Source: Gracilibacillus suaedae
GTDB lineage: Bacteria; Bacillota; Bacilli; Bacillales; Amphibacillaceae
DNA: 64,000 nt
NCBI RefSeq assembly: GCF_017599345.1
Contig: NZ_JAGFVL010000032.1
Span: 124,001 to 188,000, forward strand
Reading direction: 5' to 3'
A program made the translations under genes and the position numbers. Numbering within the stretch: the stretch's first letter is position 1; every line of letters begins with the position of its first letter. The notes under the pieces are model-generated. The model made no database searches. It was not told where the DNA came from and saw only the letters and a program-made list of their open reading frames with translations. Positions 1-9,778 of this stretch are shown here, piece after piece.

Positions 1-2
1 TA

Positions 3-31
3 TTGACTTTTATAAAATGTAAGCGTATTCT
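3..31 (+). promoter_or_regulatory. SigA-type promoter with overlapping cre-like site
   Basis: TTGACT at 3-8 and TATTCT at 26-31 are separated by 17 bases. TGTAAGCGTATTCT (18-31) matches the CcpA consensus TGWAANCGNTNWCA except at two positions and covers the -10 box. Carbon catabolite repression of the sugar importer operon is inferred. A palindrome, TTACAA-5 nt-TTGTAA (42-58), lies just downstream and may be a second operator. Confidence 0.5.
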
Positions 32-95
32 ATATTTAAAGTTACAAAAAAATTGTAATTAAACATTTTATTTGTATCTAAAAGGAGGAGTCAAT

Positions 96-1391
96 ATGAA
101 GAAGGGGTTTAGTGCATTTATTGGTGTTGTTTTTGTTGCTTTGATATTGGCCGCATGTTCCGATGATTCTGGGTCAGCTGGAAATGGCGTAGAAATTCCG
201 AAAGGCGCTACTGAAGTGGTTATGTGGAACTTGTTTGGTGGTGGTGATGCAGAGTACATGGATGAAATCGTTACGGAATTTAATGAAAGTCAGGAAGCAT
301 ATTTTGTTAATAATGTGCAGCAAGAGTATGACGAATACTATACAAAATTACTGACAAGTGTTGGATCGGGAAAAGGACCGGATCTAGGTATCGCTCACAG
401 TCATGTATTACCTGAATTAGTTAGCCAAGGACTTGTAACCAATATTGATGATTATGCTGCAGATGTAGGACTTAACTGGGATGAGTTTAACCAAAATGTA
501 TTAGATGTCACTATCTATGACGGAAATAATTATGCGGTTCCAATTGATACTCATCCAGAAATTATGTTTATTAACAATGATCTTGTTGATGATGCTGGTC
601 TTCTCAATGATGACGGTACACCAAACTTCGAAGAAACACCAGAAGGATTTGTTGAGTTCTTAACTTCTCTTAAAGAAACATTACCAGAAGATAAAATGGC
701 CTTTGCGTTTTCATCAACTGGTGAAGATCCATACCGAATCTGGTGGGCGTTATATAACCAGATGGGAGGAGAACACTTAGTTTCTGGTGATTTGGATAAC
801 CCAACGTATGCGTTAGATCACGAGAAAGCAATTGCAGCAGCGGAGTATCTCTATGACTTATACCATACACATGAAGTGACACCTCTAGATTTAGCTGATT
901 TCTACAGTGATTTCCAATCCGGGAATGCTGCTGTAATGTCTACTGGCGTTTGGGCAACAGGGATTTGGGAAACAACCGATGACCTTAACTTTACACCAAT
1001 GCCTTTCCCGAATATGTTTGGCCAAGAGGCGGCTTGGGCAAGTTCTCATACATTCGTATTACCATATTATGATGATGCAGATGAAGAAGCGCAAAAAGGT
1101 GCCGTTGAATTCATGAAATTTGCTACGGATAATGGCGCTGATTGGGCTAGAGCTGGGCATATTCCGTCTAAAGATACCGTTCTAGAATCAGATGAATTTA
1201 AGGAAATGCCGTATCGCAGCGAGTACGCTGAAGTTGCCGATTATGTAAAATATGTGGACCGTACTGTTCATGCACGTGGAATTCAGGATATTGTTGTACG
1301 TAATTTAGACACGTACTGGGCAGGAGATGCTACTGCAGAAGAAGTATTCGCTATGATAGAGCAGGAAGTAACAGACCTAATAGCAGAATAA
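96..1391 (+). CDS. Sugar ABC transporter substrate-binding lipoprotein
   Basis: This is an extracellular solute-binding protein (family 1 type, about 430 aa) that should capture an oligosaccharide and hand it to the two permeases downstream. The N-terminus is a lipoprotein signal peptide with lipobox LAAC (Cys21), so it is tethered to the outer face of the membrane. The ATG at 96 follows AAAGGAGG with good spacing; an upstream TTG at 72 lies before the ribosome site and is rejected. It is first in an operon with two permeases and a GH2 enzyme, so the ligand is probably a plant cell-wall oligosaccharide released outside the cell; the exact sugar is not visible. Confidence 0.9.
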   Translation: MKKGFSAFIGVVFVALILAACSDDSGSAGNGVEIPKGATEVVMWNLFGGGDAEYMDEIVTEFNESQEAYFVNNVQQEYDEYYTKLLTSVGSGKGPDLGIAHSHVLPELVSQGLVTNIDDYAADVGLNWDEFNQNVLDVTIYDGNNYAVPIDTHPEIMFINNDLVDDAGLLNDDGTPNFEETPEGFVEFLTSLKETLPEDKMAFAFSSTGEDPYRIWWALYNQMGGEHLVSGDLDNPTYALDHEKAIAAAEYLYDLYHTHEVTPLDLADFYSDFQSGNAAVMSTGVWATGIWETTDDLNFTPMPFPNMFGQEAAWASSHTFVLPYYDDADEEAQKGAVEFMKFATDNGADWARAGHIPSKDTVLESDEFKEMPYRSEYAEVADYVKYVDRTVHARGIQDIVVRNLDTYWAGDATAEEVFAMIEQEVTDLIAE

Positions 1392-1498
1392 TTATTAAAG
1401 TTAACAGATAGCTTAGCGGCCTGGTCCTAGAAATTTATAATCGAATGACTAGGATCAGACTCTATTCTTTTTCCATCCTTATCACAGGAGGTCTAATT

Positions 1499-2374
1499 AT
1501 GATAAAGAAACAATGGCTCCAAGATTTAAAAGCGATTCCTTTTTTATTACCATTCTTTGTTGCTTATATGATCTTTACGATATTTCCAATTTTTAAAGGT
1601 TTAGAGATGAGCCTGTATGATTGGACTTTAGTTCGAAAAATAGAGTTTGTCGGGTTAGAAAATTATGTAAACATGTTTACAGATCAACATTTTTGGCGAA
1701 CGTTATGGAACACCACTTTCTTTGTAATATTGACAACACCGACGATGGTTTTATTGGCTTTAGGTCTAGCACTATTATCTAACCTAAACACGAAATTGAA
1801 AATATTTTTCCGTGGTTCCTTTTTTATACCAAGTATTTTATCTGTTTCTGTTATTTCTTTTCTGATGATTTTTATGCTTCAGCCCTATAATGGATTGGTA
1901 AACAATGTCATTCAAATGATTGGCATTGATGCAGAGCCAAAGTGGATGGCAGATCAAGGACTAGCATGGGTGACCATTGTTGTCGTTACCTTATGGTGGA
2001 CGGTTGGTTTCAATATGATTTTATTCCTTGCCGCATTACAGGATATACCTGAGTCATTATATGAAGCTAGTGAAATAGATGGTGCTTCTCGCTGGGATAT
2101 GTTTAGGTATATTACATTACCACAGCTAATTCCAATTGGGCGCGTAGTTCTTCTGTTACAAATACTGGCGTCATATAAGGTGTTTGCGCAGATTCTATTA
2201 ATTACTGGTGGTGGACCTGGCGGGGCAACAAGACCATTAATTCAATATATTTATGAAGTCGGGTTTAATCAAAATAACCTAGGTTATGCTGCAACGATGT
2301 CTTATGCTTTATTCTTTATTTTATTAATTCTCTCTATTATTCAATTAAAGAATCAAAGATCGGGGGAGAACTAA
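1499..2374 (+). CDS. Sugar ABC transporter permease (MalF/UgpA-like)
   Basis: Integral membrane subunit of a carbohydrate importer with about six membrane segments. The cytoplasmic EAA loop is seen as EASEIDGASRWDMF about two thirds along, the site that docks on the ATPase. ATG at 1499 sits behind CAGGAGG; the upstream in-frame ATG at 1445 has no ribosome site. The stop directly abuts the start of the next permease. No ATPase gene is nearby; in B. subtilis such CUT1 importers share MsmX, so a shared ATPase elsewhere is likely (inference). Confidence 0.92.
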   Translation: MIKKQWLQDLKAIPFLLPFFVAYMIFTIFPIFKGLEMSLYDWTLVRKIEFVGLENYVNMFTDQHFWRTLWNTTFFVILTTPTMVLLALGLALLSNLNTKLKIFFRGSFFIPSILSVSVISFLMIFMLQPYNGLVNNVIQMIGIDAEPKWMADQGLAWVTIVVVTLWWTVGFNMILFLAALQDIPESLYEASEIDGASRWDMFRYITLPQLIPIGRVVLLLQILASYKVFAQILLITGGGPGGATRPLIQYIYEVGFNQNNLGYAATMSYALFFILLILSIIQLKNQRSGEN

Positions 2375-3265
2375 ATGAGTGATCCACAATTTAGTAATGA
2401 GGCTGCTGTCCGAGTGAAGAAAAATAAAAGTACGGTATTACAACGAAATCGTGATCCTAAATTAGGACTAAAGGTAACGTTAGGATTTATCGTAGCGTTA
2501 ATCTTTATTTCCCCTATCATTTGGATGTTGTTTGTTTCGATTAAGCCGAATGGTTTTTCAACAACACAACCATTAGAATGGTTTTTGCCACCGTATACAC
2601 TCTATAACTATGTAGATATTATGTTTGGTAGTTTAATCTTTCGTTGGTTATTTAATAGTTTAATTGTAGCAGTAATTACGACCGTTTTAACATTGATTAT
2701 AACATCACTAGCAGCATTTGCTATTTCACAAATGAAGTTTCGCTTCAAAAATTTTATCTTTATTTTCTTTCTATTGGGGTTAATGATTCCTGGAGAGGCA
2801 ACCATTATCCCGCTTTATGAGGTTGCAAAAAGTTTTGGATTAATAGATACGTATGCGGGTTTAATCTTACCGATGATAGCATCACCACTAGGTGTAATTA
2901 TATTGAAAAGTTTTTTTGACAATGTACCAAAAGAAGTAATAGAGAGTGCCATTATCGATGGATGTTCCTATTTTAAACTATTTTACAAGATAGTTTTACC
3001 ATTAGCGAAACCAGCCTTATCGGCGATAGGTATCTTTACTTTTATCGGTTCATGGAATAACTTTTTATGGCCCTATTTATCGATACTGTCTGAGACCTTA
3101 TACACTTTACCAGTAGGTTTACCAGTATTTAATTCTACCTATTCACAAGCATATGTACAACCAATGACAGCAAATGCAATTGCATCTATACCAGTAATAA
3201 TTGCATTCTTACTTTTTGAAAAACAAATTGTAAAAGGAATAAGTTTTACAGGAATTAAAGGATAA
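2375..3265 (+). CDS. Sugar ABC transporter permease (MalG/UgpE-like)
   Basis: Second membrane subunit of the importer, 296 aa. A hydrophilic N-terminal tail of about 30 residues precedes the membrane segments, and the EAA loop reads ESAIIDGCSYFKLF. It starts at the base after the upstream stop codon, with GGGGGAG as ribosome site inside the preceding gene, so translation is probably coupled. The operon order of binding protein, permease, permease and hydrolase is typical of saccharide uptake loci. Confidence 0.92.
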   Translation: MSDPQFSNEAAVRVKKNKSTVLQRNRDPKLGLKVTLGFIVALIFISPIIWMLFVSIKPNGFSTTQPLEWFLPPYTLYNYVDIMFGSLIFRWLFNSLIVAVITTVLTLIITSLAAFAISQMKFRFKNFIFIFFLLGLMIPGEATIIPLYEVAKSFGLIDTYAGLILPMIASPLGVIILKSFFDNVPKEVIESAIIDGCSYFKLFYKIVLPLAKPALSAIGIFTFIGSWNNFLWPYLSILSETLYTLPVGLPVFNSTYSQAYVQPMTANAIASIPVIIAFLLFEKQIVKGISFTGIKG

Positions 3266-3280
3266 CAAAGGAGAATTCAC

Positions 3281-5041
3281 ATGACAGAAAATATAATGAC
3301 TTATCAAAGAACAGAATACCCACGCCCACAATTTCAACGTGATAGTTGGCTCAACCTAAATGGAACATGGAAGTTCACATTTGATGACCAAAATACAGGG
3401 GAAAAGGATCAATGGCATCAGAATTTGATTGAAACAACTGATATACAAGTTCCATTTACGTATGAAACAAAAGCAAGTGGTATAGGAGAAGAAAAATTTC
3501 ACCCTTATGTATGGTACCAAAGGTCATTTGAGGTACCAGTTGATCAAATTGGTAAAAATGTGATGCTACGATTCCAAGCATCAGATTATCTAACAAAAGT
3601 ATGGGTAAATGGGGAATATATTGGCAGTCATACAGGTGGAAATGCTGGATTTTCATTCGATATTACTAATGCTGTAACAGCAAACGCAAAGAATGTACTC
3701 ATTGTGAAAGTGGAGGATAGCAACAGCTGTTATCAACCGAGAGGGAAACAAAGATGGAGAGAGGATAATTTCGGTTGTTGGTATGTACAGACAACAGGGA
3801 TTTGGCAAACGGTTTGGTTGGAATTTCTTGAAAATAGAAATATCGAACATGTAAAGATTACACCGAATATCGATACGAATTCAGTAGCCTTTGATTACTC
3901 GATAGCAGGAAGTGTTGATGAACAGCTTAGTGTGGAAACAACGATTCGTTTTGAAGGGAATAAAGTGAAACAATTTTCGTTCACACCAAACCGTTCTACG
4001 ATGCACTTTGAAGTAGATCTATTAGCTGAAATACATGAATGGAAGATTATGCACTGGGCACCTGAACATCCCCATTTATATGACGTGACCTATTGTTTAT
4101 ATGAAAATGATCGGTTACTAGATGAGGTTAACTCTTATTTTGGTATGCGAAAAGTATCGATAAAAGATGGTAAAGTACTGCTAAACAACCGTCCAATCTA
4201 TCAGAAGCTTTTATTAGACCAAGGGTATTGGCTAGACACGATGCTAACACCACCTTCTGATGAAGCGATGATTGAAGACATCGAGAAAACACTGGAAATG
4301 GGTTTTAACGGTGTGCGGAAACACCAAAAATTAGAAGATGAACGTTTTTTGTATTGGTGTGATCGTAAAGGGTTATTGGTTTGGTCTGAGATGGCTGCAA
4401 CGTATGAGTATTCAGATCAAGCTGTGGAGAACTTTACCCAAGAATGGTTAGACATTATGCAACAACATTATAATCATCCATCGATCATCACATGGGTGCC
4501 GTTTAATGAATCCTGGGGAGTACCAAATATCGCAACTAATAAAAAAGAACAAGCTTTCACAGAGTCGATATACTATTTAACAAAATCAATTGATCCTGAA
4601 CGACCTGTTATTGTCAATGATGGTTGGGAACATACGATATCAGATATTATTACTCTGCATGATTATGAGGAGTTTGGCGAAAGATTTTTAAATCGCTATC
4701 AAGATAAAGAAGCCATAGTAAATAATGAAATACCTCATAATAATCATAAGTATGCTTTTGCTAATGGTTATGAGTACAAAGGGCAACCAATTATCATTTC
4801 CGAATACGGTGGCATTGCTTTTAATGAAGGAAGCGGCTGGGGATATGGTAATCAAGTGGAAACAGAGGAACAATTTCTAAATCGCTACCGGAGTATTACG
4901 GATGCTATCAAAGAAATTCCATATATATCGGGTTACTGTTATACACAAATAACAGATGTTCAACAAGAAATTAATGGTTTATTAAAAGAAGACCGAACAC
5001 CCAAAATTGCACTGGGAAAAATCAAAGAAATTAATGATTAA
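3281..5041 (+). CDS. Glycoside hydrolase family 2 protein
   Basis: GH2 enzyme of 586 aa without a signal peptide, so it acts in the cytoplasm on imported oligosaccharides. The order is sugar-binding jelly roll (about 15-185), Ig-like sandwich (about 185-290) and TIM barrel (about 295-580). The acid/base is probably Glu410 in PFNESWG and the nucleophile Glu508 in IISEYGG, both present. Family members act on beta-galactosides, beta-glucuronides, beta-mannosides or arabinosides; the substrate here is not decided by sequence. It is 15 bases behind the permease and is followed by a terminator, closing the operon. Confidence 0.9.
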   Translation: MTENIMTYQRTEYPRPQFQRDSWLNLNGTWKFTFDDQNTGEKDQWHQNLIETTDIQVPFTYETKASGIGEEKFHPYVWYQRSFEVPVDQIGKNVMLRFQASDYLTKVWVNGEYIGSHTGGNAGFSFDITNAVTANAKNVLIVKVEDSNSCYQPRGKQRWREDNFGCWYVQTTGIWQTVWLEFLENRNIEHVKITPNIDTNSVAFDYSIAGSVDEQLSVETTIRFEGNKVKQFSFTPNRSTMHFEVDLLAEIHEWKIMHWAPEHPHLYDVTYCLYENDRLLDEVNSYFGMRKVSIKDGKVLLNNRPIYQKLLLDQGYWLDTMLTPPSDEAMIEDIEKTLEMGFNGVRKHQKLEDERFLYWCDRKGLLVWSEMAATYEYSDQAVENFTQEWLDIMQQHYNHPSIITWVPFNESWGVPNIATNKKEQAFTESIYYLTKSIDPERPVIVNDGWEHTISDIITLHDYEEFGERFLNRYQDKEAIVNNEIPHNNHKYAFANGYEYKGQPIIISEYGGIAFNEGSGWGYGNQVETEEQFLNRYRSITDAIKEIPYISGYCYTQITDVQQEINGLLKEDRTPKIALGKIKEIND

Positions 5042-5049
5042 GACTTCTG

Positions 5050-5085
5050 AGGGATTGTTCTTAGCAACAGAGCAATCCCTGTTTA
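5050..5085 (+). terminator. Intrinsic terminator after the importer-GH2 operon
   Basis: GGGATTGTTC pairs with GAGCAATCCC (one G-U) around a short loop and runs into TGTTT. It ends the 96-5041 operon. Confidence 0.65.
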
Positions 5086-5129
5086 TCACGGTGTTAAACG
5101 TCTGTAAGCCCCCACTGATTATAGTCTCA
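5081..5129 (+). repeat. Dispersed intergenic repeat, copy R1
   Basis: It carries TTTATCACGGTGTTAAACG then TCTGTAAGCCCCCACTGAT and ATAGTCTCA. The same series appears at 16152-16203 and, in part, at 27734-27771, 28602-28752 and, inverted, 39677-39695. It directly follows a gene terminator. Confidence 0.7.
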
Positions 5130-5301
5130 ATTTATCAATTGGTTTTAAATCTAACATAAGCCTGTCTCAAAAGTAACAAGTGTTTAAATAACAATATAAA
5201 GCCGAGAATTTTTACGCCTCAATAAAAGGTGATGATGAATTTTTTAAATTACAATATGAAAATAACTAAATTACTTAACACAACGAAAAGGAGTGGCTTT
5301 A

Positions 5302-7440
5302 TTGAAAAAAATCGTAGTCTTACTGTTTCTTGCTGTGTTAGTACTATCTTTTCATGTTTTAAGTAAAGATTCTAGTGTTCAAGCTTCATCAGTTCCTATC
5401 CAAATAGCTGGGAATGACAGACTTGGAAATGAGCAATTACCAGAGGAATTAAAGCAATTCAAGTTAGAATTAAATGAGGGCTCATATGAAAGTGAGCTAT
5501 TTCATGATGGAAGCATTAAGATCAACTTTCATGACAGTAAAACATTTGATTGGCAGTCTGATATTGGCATCAAGTATGTATTTGTTAAGGGTGGTAACGC
5601 AGGTAATCTATATAGCTATAATCGGGAGGATACTATGGATAATGAATTAAATGCTCCGAAAAATAAAGGTGGGCAACAACCAGACATAGGTCATATCACC
5701 TTTTATTATGAAGAAGAACCTGCACAGCTATTTGAAAATCCAGTGATAGGTGATGGGGCAGACCCTTGGATTGTTAGACATACAGATGGCTATTATTATT
5801 ATACAAATACAACCGGGAACAACGTAACCATTTGGAAATCTAAGACTATTACAGGCTTACAGGATGCAGAAAGTCAAGTTGTTTGGACACCAGAACAAGA
5901 TGCTCCTAATAGCGCACACATTTGGGCTCCTGAAATTCATTTTATTGATGGAAAATGGTACATCTACTTTGCCGCATCTGGTGGTGACATGGAAAAACAA
6001 CGCATGTATGTATTGGAGTCAGAAACGTCTGATCCATTTAGTGACTATTCATATCCAGACGGGACTACTTACGGTAAGATAACAACACCTTCTGACAAAT
6101 GGGCAATTGATGGAACAATTCTAGAATTAGATGAAAAGTATTACTTTGCTTGGTCTGGTTGGGAAGGTGATATTAATGTACGTCAGAATATTTATATGGC
6201 GCCAATGGAAAATCCATGGACGATAAGCGGAGAGAGAGTAGAGTTATCCAGACCAGAATATGATTGGGAAAAGATAGGCGAACCGCACGTGAATGAAGGC
6301 CCGCAATTTTTACGAAATGATAATGACCAGCTGTTTCTTATTTATTCTGCCAGTGGAAGCTGGACAGACGATTATAAATTAGGAATGTTAACCTTTACTG
6401 GATCCGATCCACTTGATCCTGATGCATGGGAAAAGAGTCCGAAACCAGTATTTGAAAAGAACCCTGACGTTGGAGTGTATGGTCCTGGACATAATGGTTT
6501 CTTTAAGTCACCAGATGGAACAGAGGACTGGATCATTTACCATGCAGCCAAATTCCAGGGATCAGGTTGGAATCGAAATGTTAGAATGCAAAAGTTCACC
6601 TGGAATGAAGACGGTACACCGAACTTTGGTAAGCCTGTAGCAACTGGAACATTATTAGAAGTTCCTTCAGGTGAACAGGCTGGAACGCTAACCCCTAAAC
6701 TTCCAGTAGGTCATCAATTCGAAGCAGAGGATGCCTTGGTGAATCGTGCACAAATAGTATCCAACACATCTGCTTCCCATGGAGCAAAGGTTGGCTACAT
6801 TGATTTTGAAGATAGTTTTGTAGAATTTGATGTGGATCTTCCAGCGGGAGATTATACATTGAAGATCAGGTATGCGAATGGCATGGGCGAACCATCCTCC
6901 CATCATATTTCCGTTAATGCTAATTCAGTTGGTGAAGTTACTTATAATAATTATGGCTGGGACAGCTGGTATTTTGCTGAAAAAGAAATCAGCTTAGGCA
7001 GTCCGGAAAATAAAATTAGACTGACAAAAGGAACCTTATTTGCAGAACTTGATTTCATTGAATTAGTTCCAAGTCAGCCAGAATTTAGATATGAAGCTGA
7101 ACATGCAAATTTAAGTAACGAAACGCTTATCAGCACGTATTCTGCATCCAATAAACAGAAAGTTAATGTTACTAGCGATGAAAGTCTGGAGTATCGGATA
7201 AACGTGAAAGAATCAGAAAGCTATAACTTAAATCTAATCTATAGCAACGAGACAAATGAGATTGGCAGACAGGAATTAATAATAAACAATCATAGAATTG
7301 GTGAACTAGAATTTCCTCCAACAGGTAATAAGCAGGACACTGTTTCTATTCCGGTAGAGTTAGAAGCGGGAGTGCAGACGATTCAATTAGCACATAACTC
7401 GGGAGAATTAGCTTTAGATTATATGCAATTAAATCAATAA
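5302..7440 (+). CDS. Secreted GH43-family hydrolase with carbohydrate-binding modules
   Basis: Predicted extracellular arabinanase, arabinofuranosidase or xylosidase-type enzyme, about 712 aa. A signal peptide (KKIVVLLFLAVLVLSF) is followed by a short domain, then the five-bladed GH43 propeller (about 145-470). The three expected acids are visible: base Asp in GADPWIV, pKa-modulating Asp in AIDGT and acid Glu in HVNEGPQF. Two beta-sandwich repeats of CBM6/CBM35 type follow, each beginning FEAEDA or YEAEHA. TTG at 5302 has AAAAGGAG nine bases upstream; the GTG at 5293 overlaps that site and is rejected. It is probably the secreted partner of the importer operon upstream. Confidence 0.88.
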   Translation: MKKIVVLLFLAVLVLSFHVLSKDSSVQASSVPIQIAGNDRLGNEQLPEELKQFKLELNEGSYESELFHDGSIKINFHDSKTFDWQSDIGIKYVFVKGGNAGNLYSYNREDTMDNELNAPKNKGGQQPDIGHITFYYEEEPAQLFENPVIGDGADPWIVRHTDGYYYYTNTTGNNVTIWKSKTITGLQDAESQVVWTPEQDAPNSAHIWAPEIHFIDGKWYIYFAASGGDMEKQRMYVLESETSDPFSDYSYPDGTTYGKITTPSDKWAIDGTILELDEKYYFAWSGWEGDINVRQNIYMAPMENPWTISGERVELSRPEYDWEKIGEPHVNEGPQFLRNDNDQLFLIYSASGSWTDDYKLGMLTFTGSDPLDPDAWEKSPKPVFEKNPDVGVYGPGHNGFFKSPDGTEDWIIYHAAKFQGSGWNRNVRMQKFTWNEDGTPNFGKPVATGTLLEVPSGEQAGTLTPKLPVGHQFEAEDALVNRAQIVSNTSASHGAKVGYIDFEDSFVEFDVDLPAGDYTLKIRYANGMGEPSSHHISVNANSVGEVTYNNYGWDSWYFAEKEISLGSPENKIRLTKGTLFAELDFIELVPSQPEFRYEAEHANLSNETLISTYSASNKQKVNVTSDESLEYRINVKESESYNLNLIYSNETNEIGRQELIINNHRIGELEFPPTGNKQDTVSIPVELEAGVQTIQLAHNSGELALDYMQLNQ

Positions 7441-7447
7441 ATTATTA

Positions 7448-7492
7448 GCCATCTAAGCTATTACTTTTGTTAAGGTAATGGGTTAGATGGTA
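7448..7492 (+). terminator. Long hairpin after the GH43 gene
   Basis: CCATCTAA and TTAGATGG pair, with a second helix of TATTAC and GTAATG inside. The T-tract is poor, so termination may be weak. Confidence 0.4.
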
Positions 7493-7654
7493 TTTGAATA
7501 AAGAACTTAGAAGGCATAAACTCTCTGAATATATCTCCTTATCTTCATCTCTTCTTACTTTATTGCATCCTTATTTGAAAAGTAAAACAATAAATCAGTA
7601 ATTAGAGCTAAAGAAAAAATAATATTAGGATGATTTAGCATTTAATCCAAAAAA

Positions 7655-7665
7655 ATTGTAATATT
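7655..7665 (+). promoter_or_regulatory. Candidate operator motif ATTGTAATATT before the ArsR-type gene
   Basis: ATTGTAATATT is 50 bases before the regulator start. ATTGTAA recurs at 54-58 within the importer leader palindrome, inverted at 5248-5254 before the GH43 gene, and at 8664-8670 beside the IS element. A shared operator for the local ArsR-type protein is inferred. Confidence 0.3.
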
Positions 7666-7715
7666 ATAAGGTTTTCATTTATAATATAAGAATGAAAGTA
7701 AGGAGGTAGCTGATT

Positions 7716-8639
7716 TTGCTCGAGTTATCACTTGAAGATCAGAAGAAATTAAGGAAGGTTGCGCGTGCGCTATCTTCAGAAGTCAGGTTACAAATCATCA
7801 GTCTTTTAAGTAAACAAAATATGAATATAAATCAATTGGCAGATAGTATTGGTATTCCGATGTCAACTGCAGCCTCCCACATTAAAGTTTTAGAAGAAGC
7901 AGGACTAATATTGACAGAACTTCGACCAGCCAGCAGGGGAGCAATGAAGGTTTGCACGAGAAATTTTGATGATGTACATATAAAATTAAATACTTCTAAA
8001 AATTATGCAGGTGAATATGAAAACTACGAAATAGAAATGCCAATTGGACAATATACGGACTTTAGTGTTTCGCCCACATGCGGTATGGCTAATCACGATG
8101 GGCTGATTATACAAGAGGATGACCCCGTTAATTTTTATAATCCTGTCAGATCAAAAGCACAACTTATTTGGACGAGAAAAGGTTATTTAGAGTATAAATT
8201 TCCACTTGCCATTCCGCCGAGTGCAAAAGTGAAAGAGCTTCAAATATCATTTGAGGTCTGTTCAGAGGCGCCAAACCACGATCATCACTGGCCTTCAGAT
8301 ATCACCGTGTGGCTAAATAATGTAGATGTTGGTACCTGGACAAGTCCAGGGGATTTTGGTGACAGACCAGGTAAGTTAAATCCTAAATATTGGGCAGAAA
8401 GTACAAGTACTCAATATGGAACATTGAAAACCTGGAAGGTTACCGAAGATAAATCGATGATCGATGATATACCATTTAGCAATGTTACGGTCGATGATTT
8501 AAATTTATATGAAAACAACTTTTTGACCTTTCGGGTAGGTATTAAAGAAAATGCCTTGCACAAAGGTGGATTTAACATATTTGGTAAGGAGTTTGGAGAT
8601 TATCCGCAAGATATTAAGTTGAAAGTGGTTTTTCAATAA
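7716..8639 (+). CDS. ArsR-type HTH regulator with large C-terminal domain
   Basis: DNA-binding regulator of 307 aa, about three times the usual ArsR length. Residues 5-85 form the winged helix (EVRLQIISLL, then a recognition helix near MSTAASHIKVLEEAGL). Residues 100-305 form a beta-rich domain with no recognised name, containing HDHHWPSDITVWLNNVD; a sugar-ligand or jelly-roll fold is possible. The ArsR metal-binding cysteine motif is not seen. TTG start at 7716 follows AAGGAGG. Placement right after importer, GH2 and GH43 genes suggests it controls them (inference). Confidence 0.8.
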   Translation: MLELSLEDQKKLRKVARALSSEVRLQIISLLSKQNMNINQLADSIGIPMSTAASHIKVLEEAGLILTELRPASRGAMKVCTRNFDDVHIKLNTSKNYAGEYENYEIEMPIGQYTDFSVSPTCGMANHDGLIIQEDDPVNFYNPVRSKAQLIWTRKGYLEYKFPLAIPPSAKVKELQISFEVCSEAPNHDHHWPSDITVWLNNVDVGTWTSPGDFGDRPGKLNPKYWAESTSTQYGTLKTWKVTEDKSMIDDIPFSNVTVDDLNLYENNFLTFRVGIKENALHKGGFNIFGKEFGDYPQDIKLKVVFQ

Positions 8640-8671
8640 GATTTAAACTTTTTTATGCGACGAATTGTAAT

Positions 8672-9715
8672 ATTAAGTGCAACACCTAAAAAAGTGGCTA
8701 AAATAAGACAGCCCATAACGACTTCGTGTAAAATGTAAGTAACCACACAAACACATACACGGAGGTCTGTTATGAGCTACAATCATCTTACCACATTTGA
8801 AAGAGCACGTATAGAAACACTATATGGACAAGGAAAACCTATTCGTGCCATCGCTGAAAAACTTCAGCGTTCACCGTCTACCATTTCAAGAGAGTTAAAG
8901 CGTAATTCACAAAAAGAATCCTATCAATCTGAATATGCTCAAGAGAAATATAACGAACGTCGGTTGAATTGTGGCCGTGTCGGTAAATGGTCCTCAGAAC
9001 TAGCGGGAATCATTCAGGAAAAGTTGCATTTTACCTGGTCTCCTGAACAAATTGTAGGACGATTATTTCAAGGTTCCATTAGTTTCAAAACGATCTATCG
9101 TTGGATTTATCAAGGGCTTTTAGTAAATCAAGATTTACATGTTCTCCGTCACAAAGGAAAGCGTCAGAAACCTCAAGAAACAAGGGGACGTTTCAATGTG
9201 GGGACACCTATTAGAAAAAGACCCAAAGAAATTAGAAAACGGAACACCTTTGGCCATTGGGAACTAGATAGTGTTGTCTCTAGCCGCGGAAAGAGTAAGG
9301 GATGTTTCGCCACATTTGTAGAACGAAAAACTAGATGGTACTTAGCGATAAAGACGCCAAACCGATCCGCTGCCTCTATGGAACAAGCTATTAAAACGCT
9401 AAATGAACGATTATCCTCTGGTGCCTTTCAAACAGCCACAGTAGACAGGGGCAAAGAGTTCGCTTGTTATCGTACTATTGAACAAGATACCGACATCAAA
9501 GTGTATTTTGCAGATCCTTATTCTTCTTGGCAACGTGGCAGCAACGAGAATGCAAATGGACTTTTAAGAGAGTTCTTCCCTAAGAAAACGGATTTAGCCA
9601 ACGTTTCCAATGACGGGTTAGAAGAAGCTCTATCTTTCATTAACAATAGACCAAGAAAATGCTTGAATTGGAAAACTACACACGAAGCGTTTCAGGAAGA
9701 ATTGTTGCACTTAAT
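8672..9715 (+). mobile_element. IS30-family insertion sequence
   Basis: ATTAAGTGCAACA at 8672-8684 is inverted exactly as TGTTGCACTTAAT at 9703-9715, bracketing one transposase gene; total about 1.04 kb. The right repeat overlaps the last codons of the transposase. No convincing target duplication could be fixed. The element sits between the ArsR-type gene and its likely downstream terminator, so it seems to have landed in the 3' flank of that gene. Confidence 0.85.
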
Positions 9716-9719
9716 TTGA
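8772..9719 (+). CDS. IS30-family transposase
   Basis: DDE transposase of 315 aa. The N-terminal helix-turn-helix carries the family signature (RSPSTISRELKRN, about 32-44). The catalytic triad is visible as GHWELDSV, TVDRGKEF and GSNENANG followed by LLREFFPKKTDL. ATG at 8772 follows GGAGG. The reading frame is intact, so the element may be active. It fills the space between the inverted repeats. Confidence 0.93.
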   Translation: MSYNHLTTFERARIETLYGQGKPIRAIAEKLQRSPSTISRELKRNSQKESYQSEYAQEKYNERRLNCGRVGKWSSELAGIIQEKLHFTWSPEQIVGRLFQGSISFKTIYRWIYQGLLVNQDLHVLRHKGKRQKPQETRGRFNVGTPIRKRPKEIRKRNTFGHWELDSVVSSRGKSKGCFATFVERKTRWYLAIKTPNRSAASMEQAIKTLNERLSSGAFQTATVDRGKEFACYRTIEQDTDIKVYFADPYSSWQRGSNENANGLLREFFPKKTDLANVSNDGLEEALSFINNRPRKCLNWKTTHEAFQEELLHLI

Positions 9720-9778
9720 CAAAAGGTCATGCGAAAAAGATTCAGGATGATAATCCTACAGAAAAGCTTTTTATTTTC

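Noticed and set aside
7716-8639. Metal-sensing ArsR repressor
   Set aside because: No metal-ligand cysteine motif, and the location and extra domain suggest a sugar-locus regulator.
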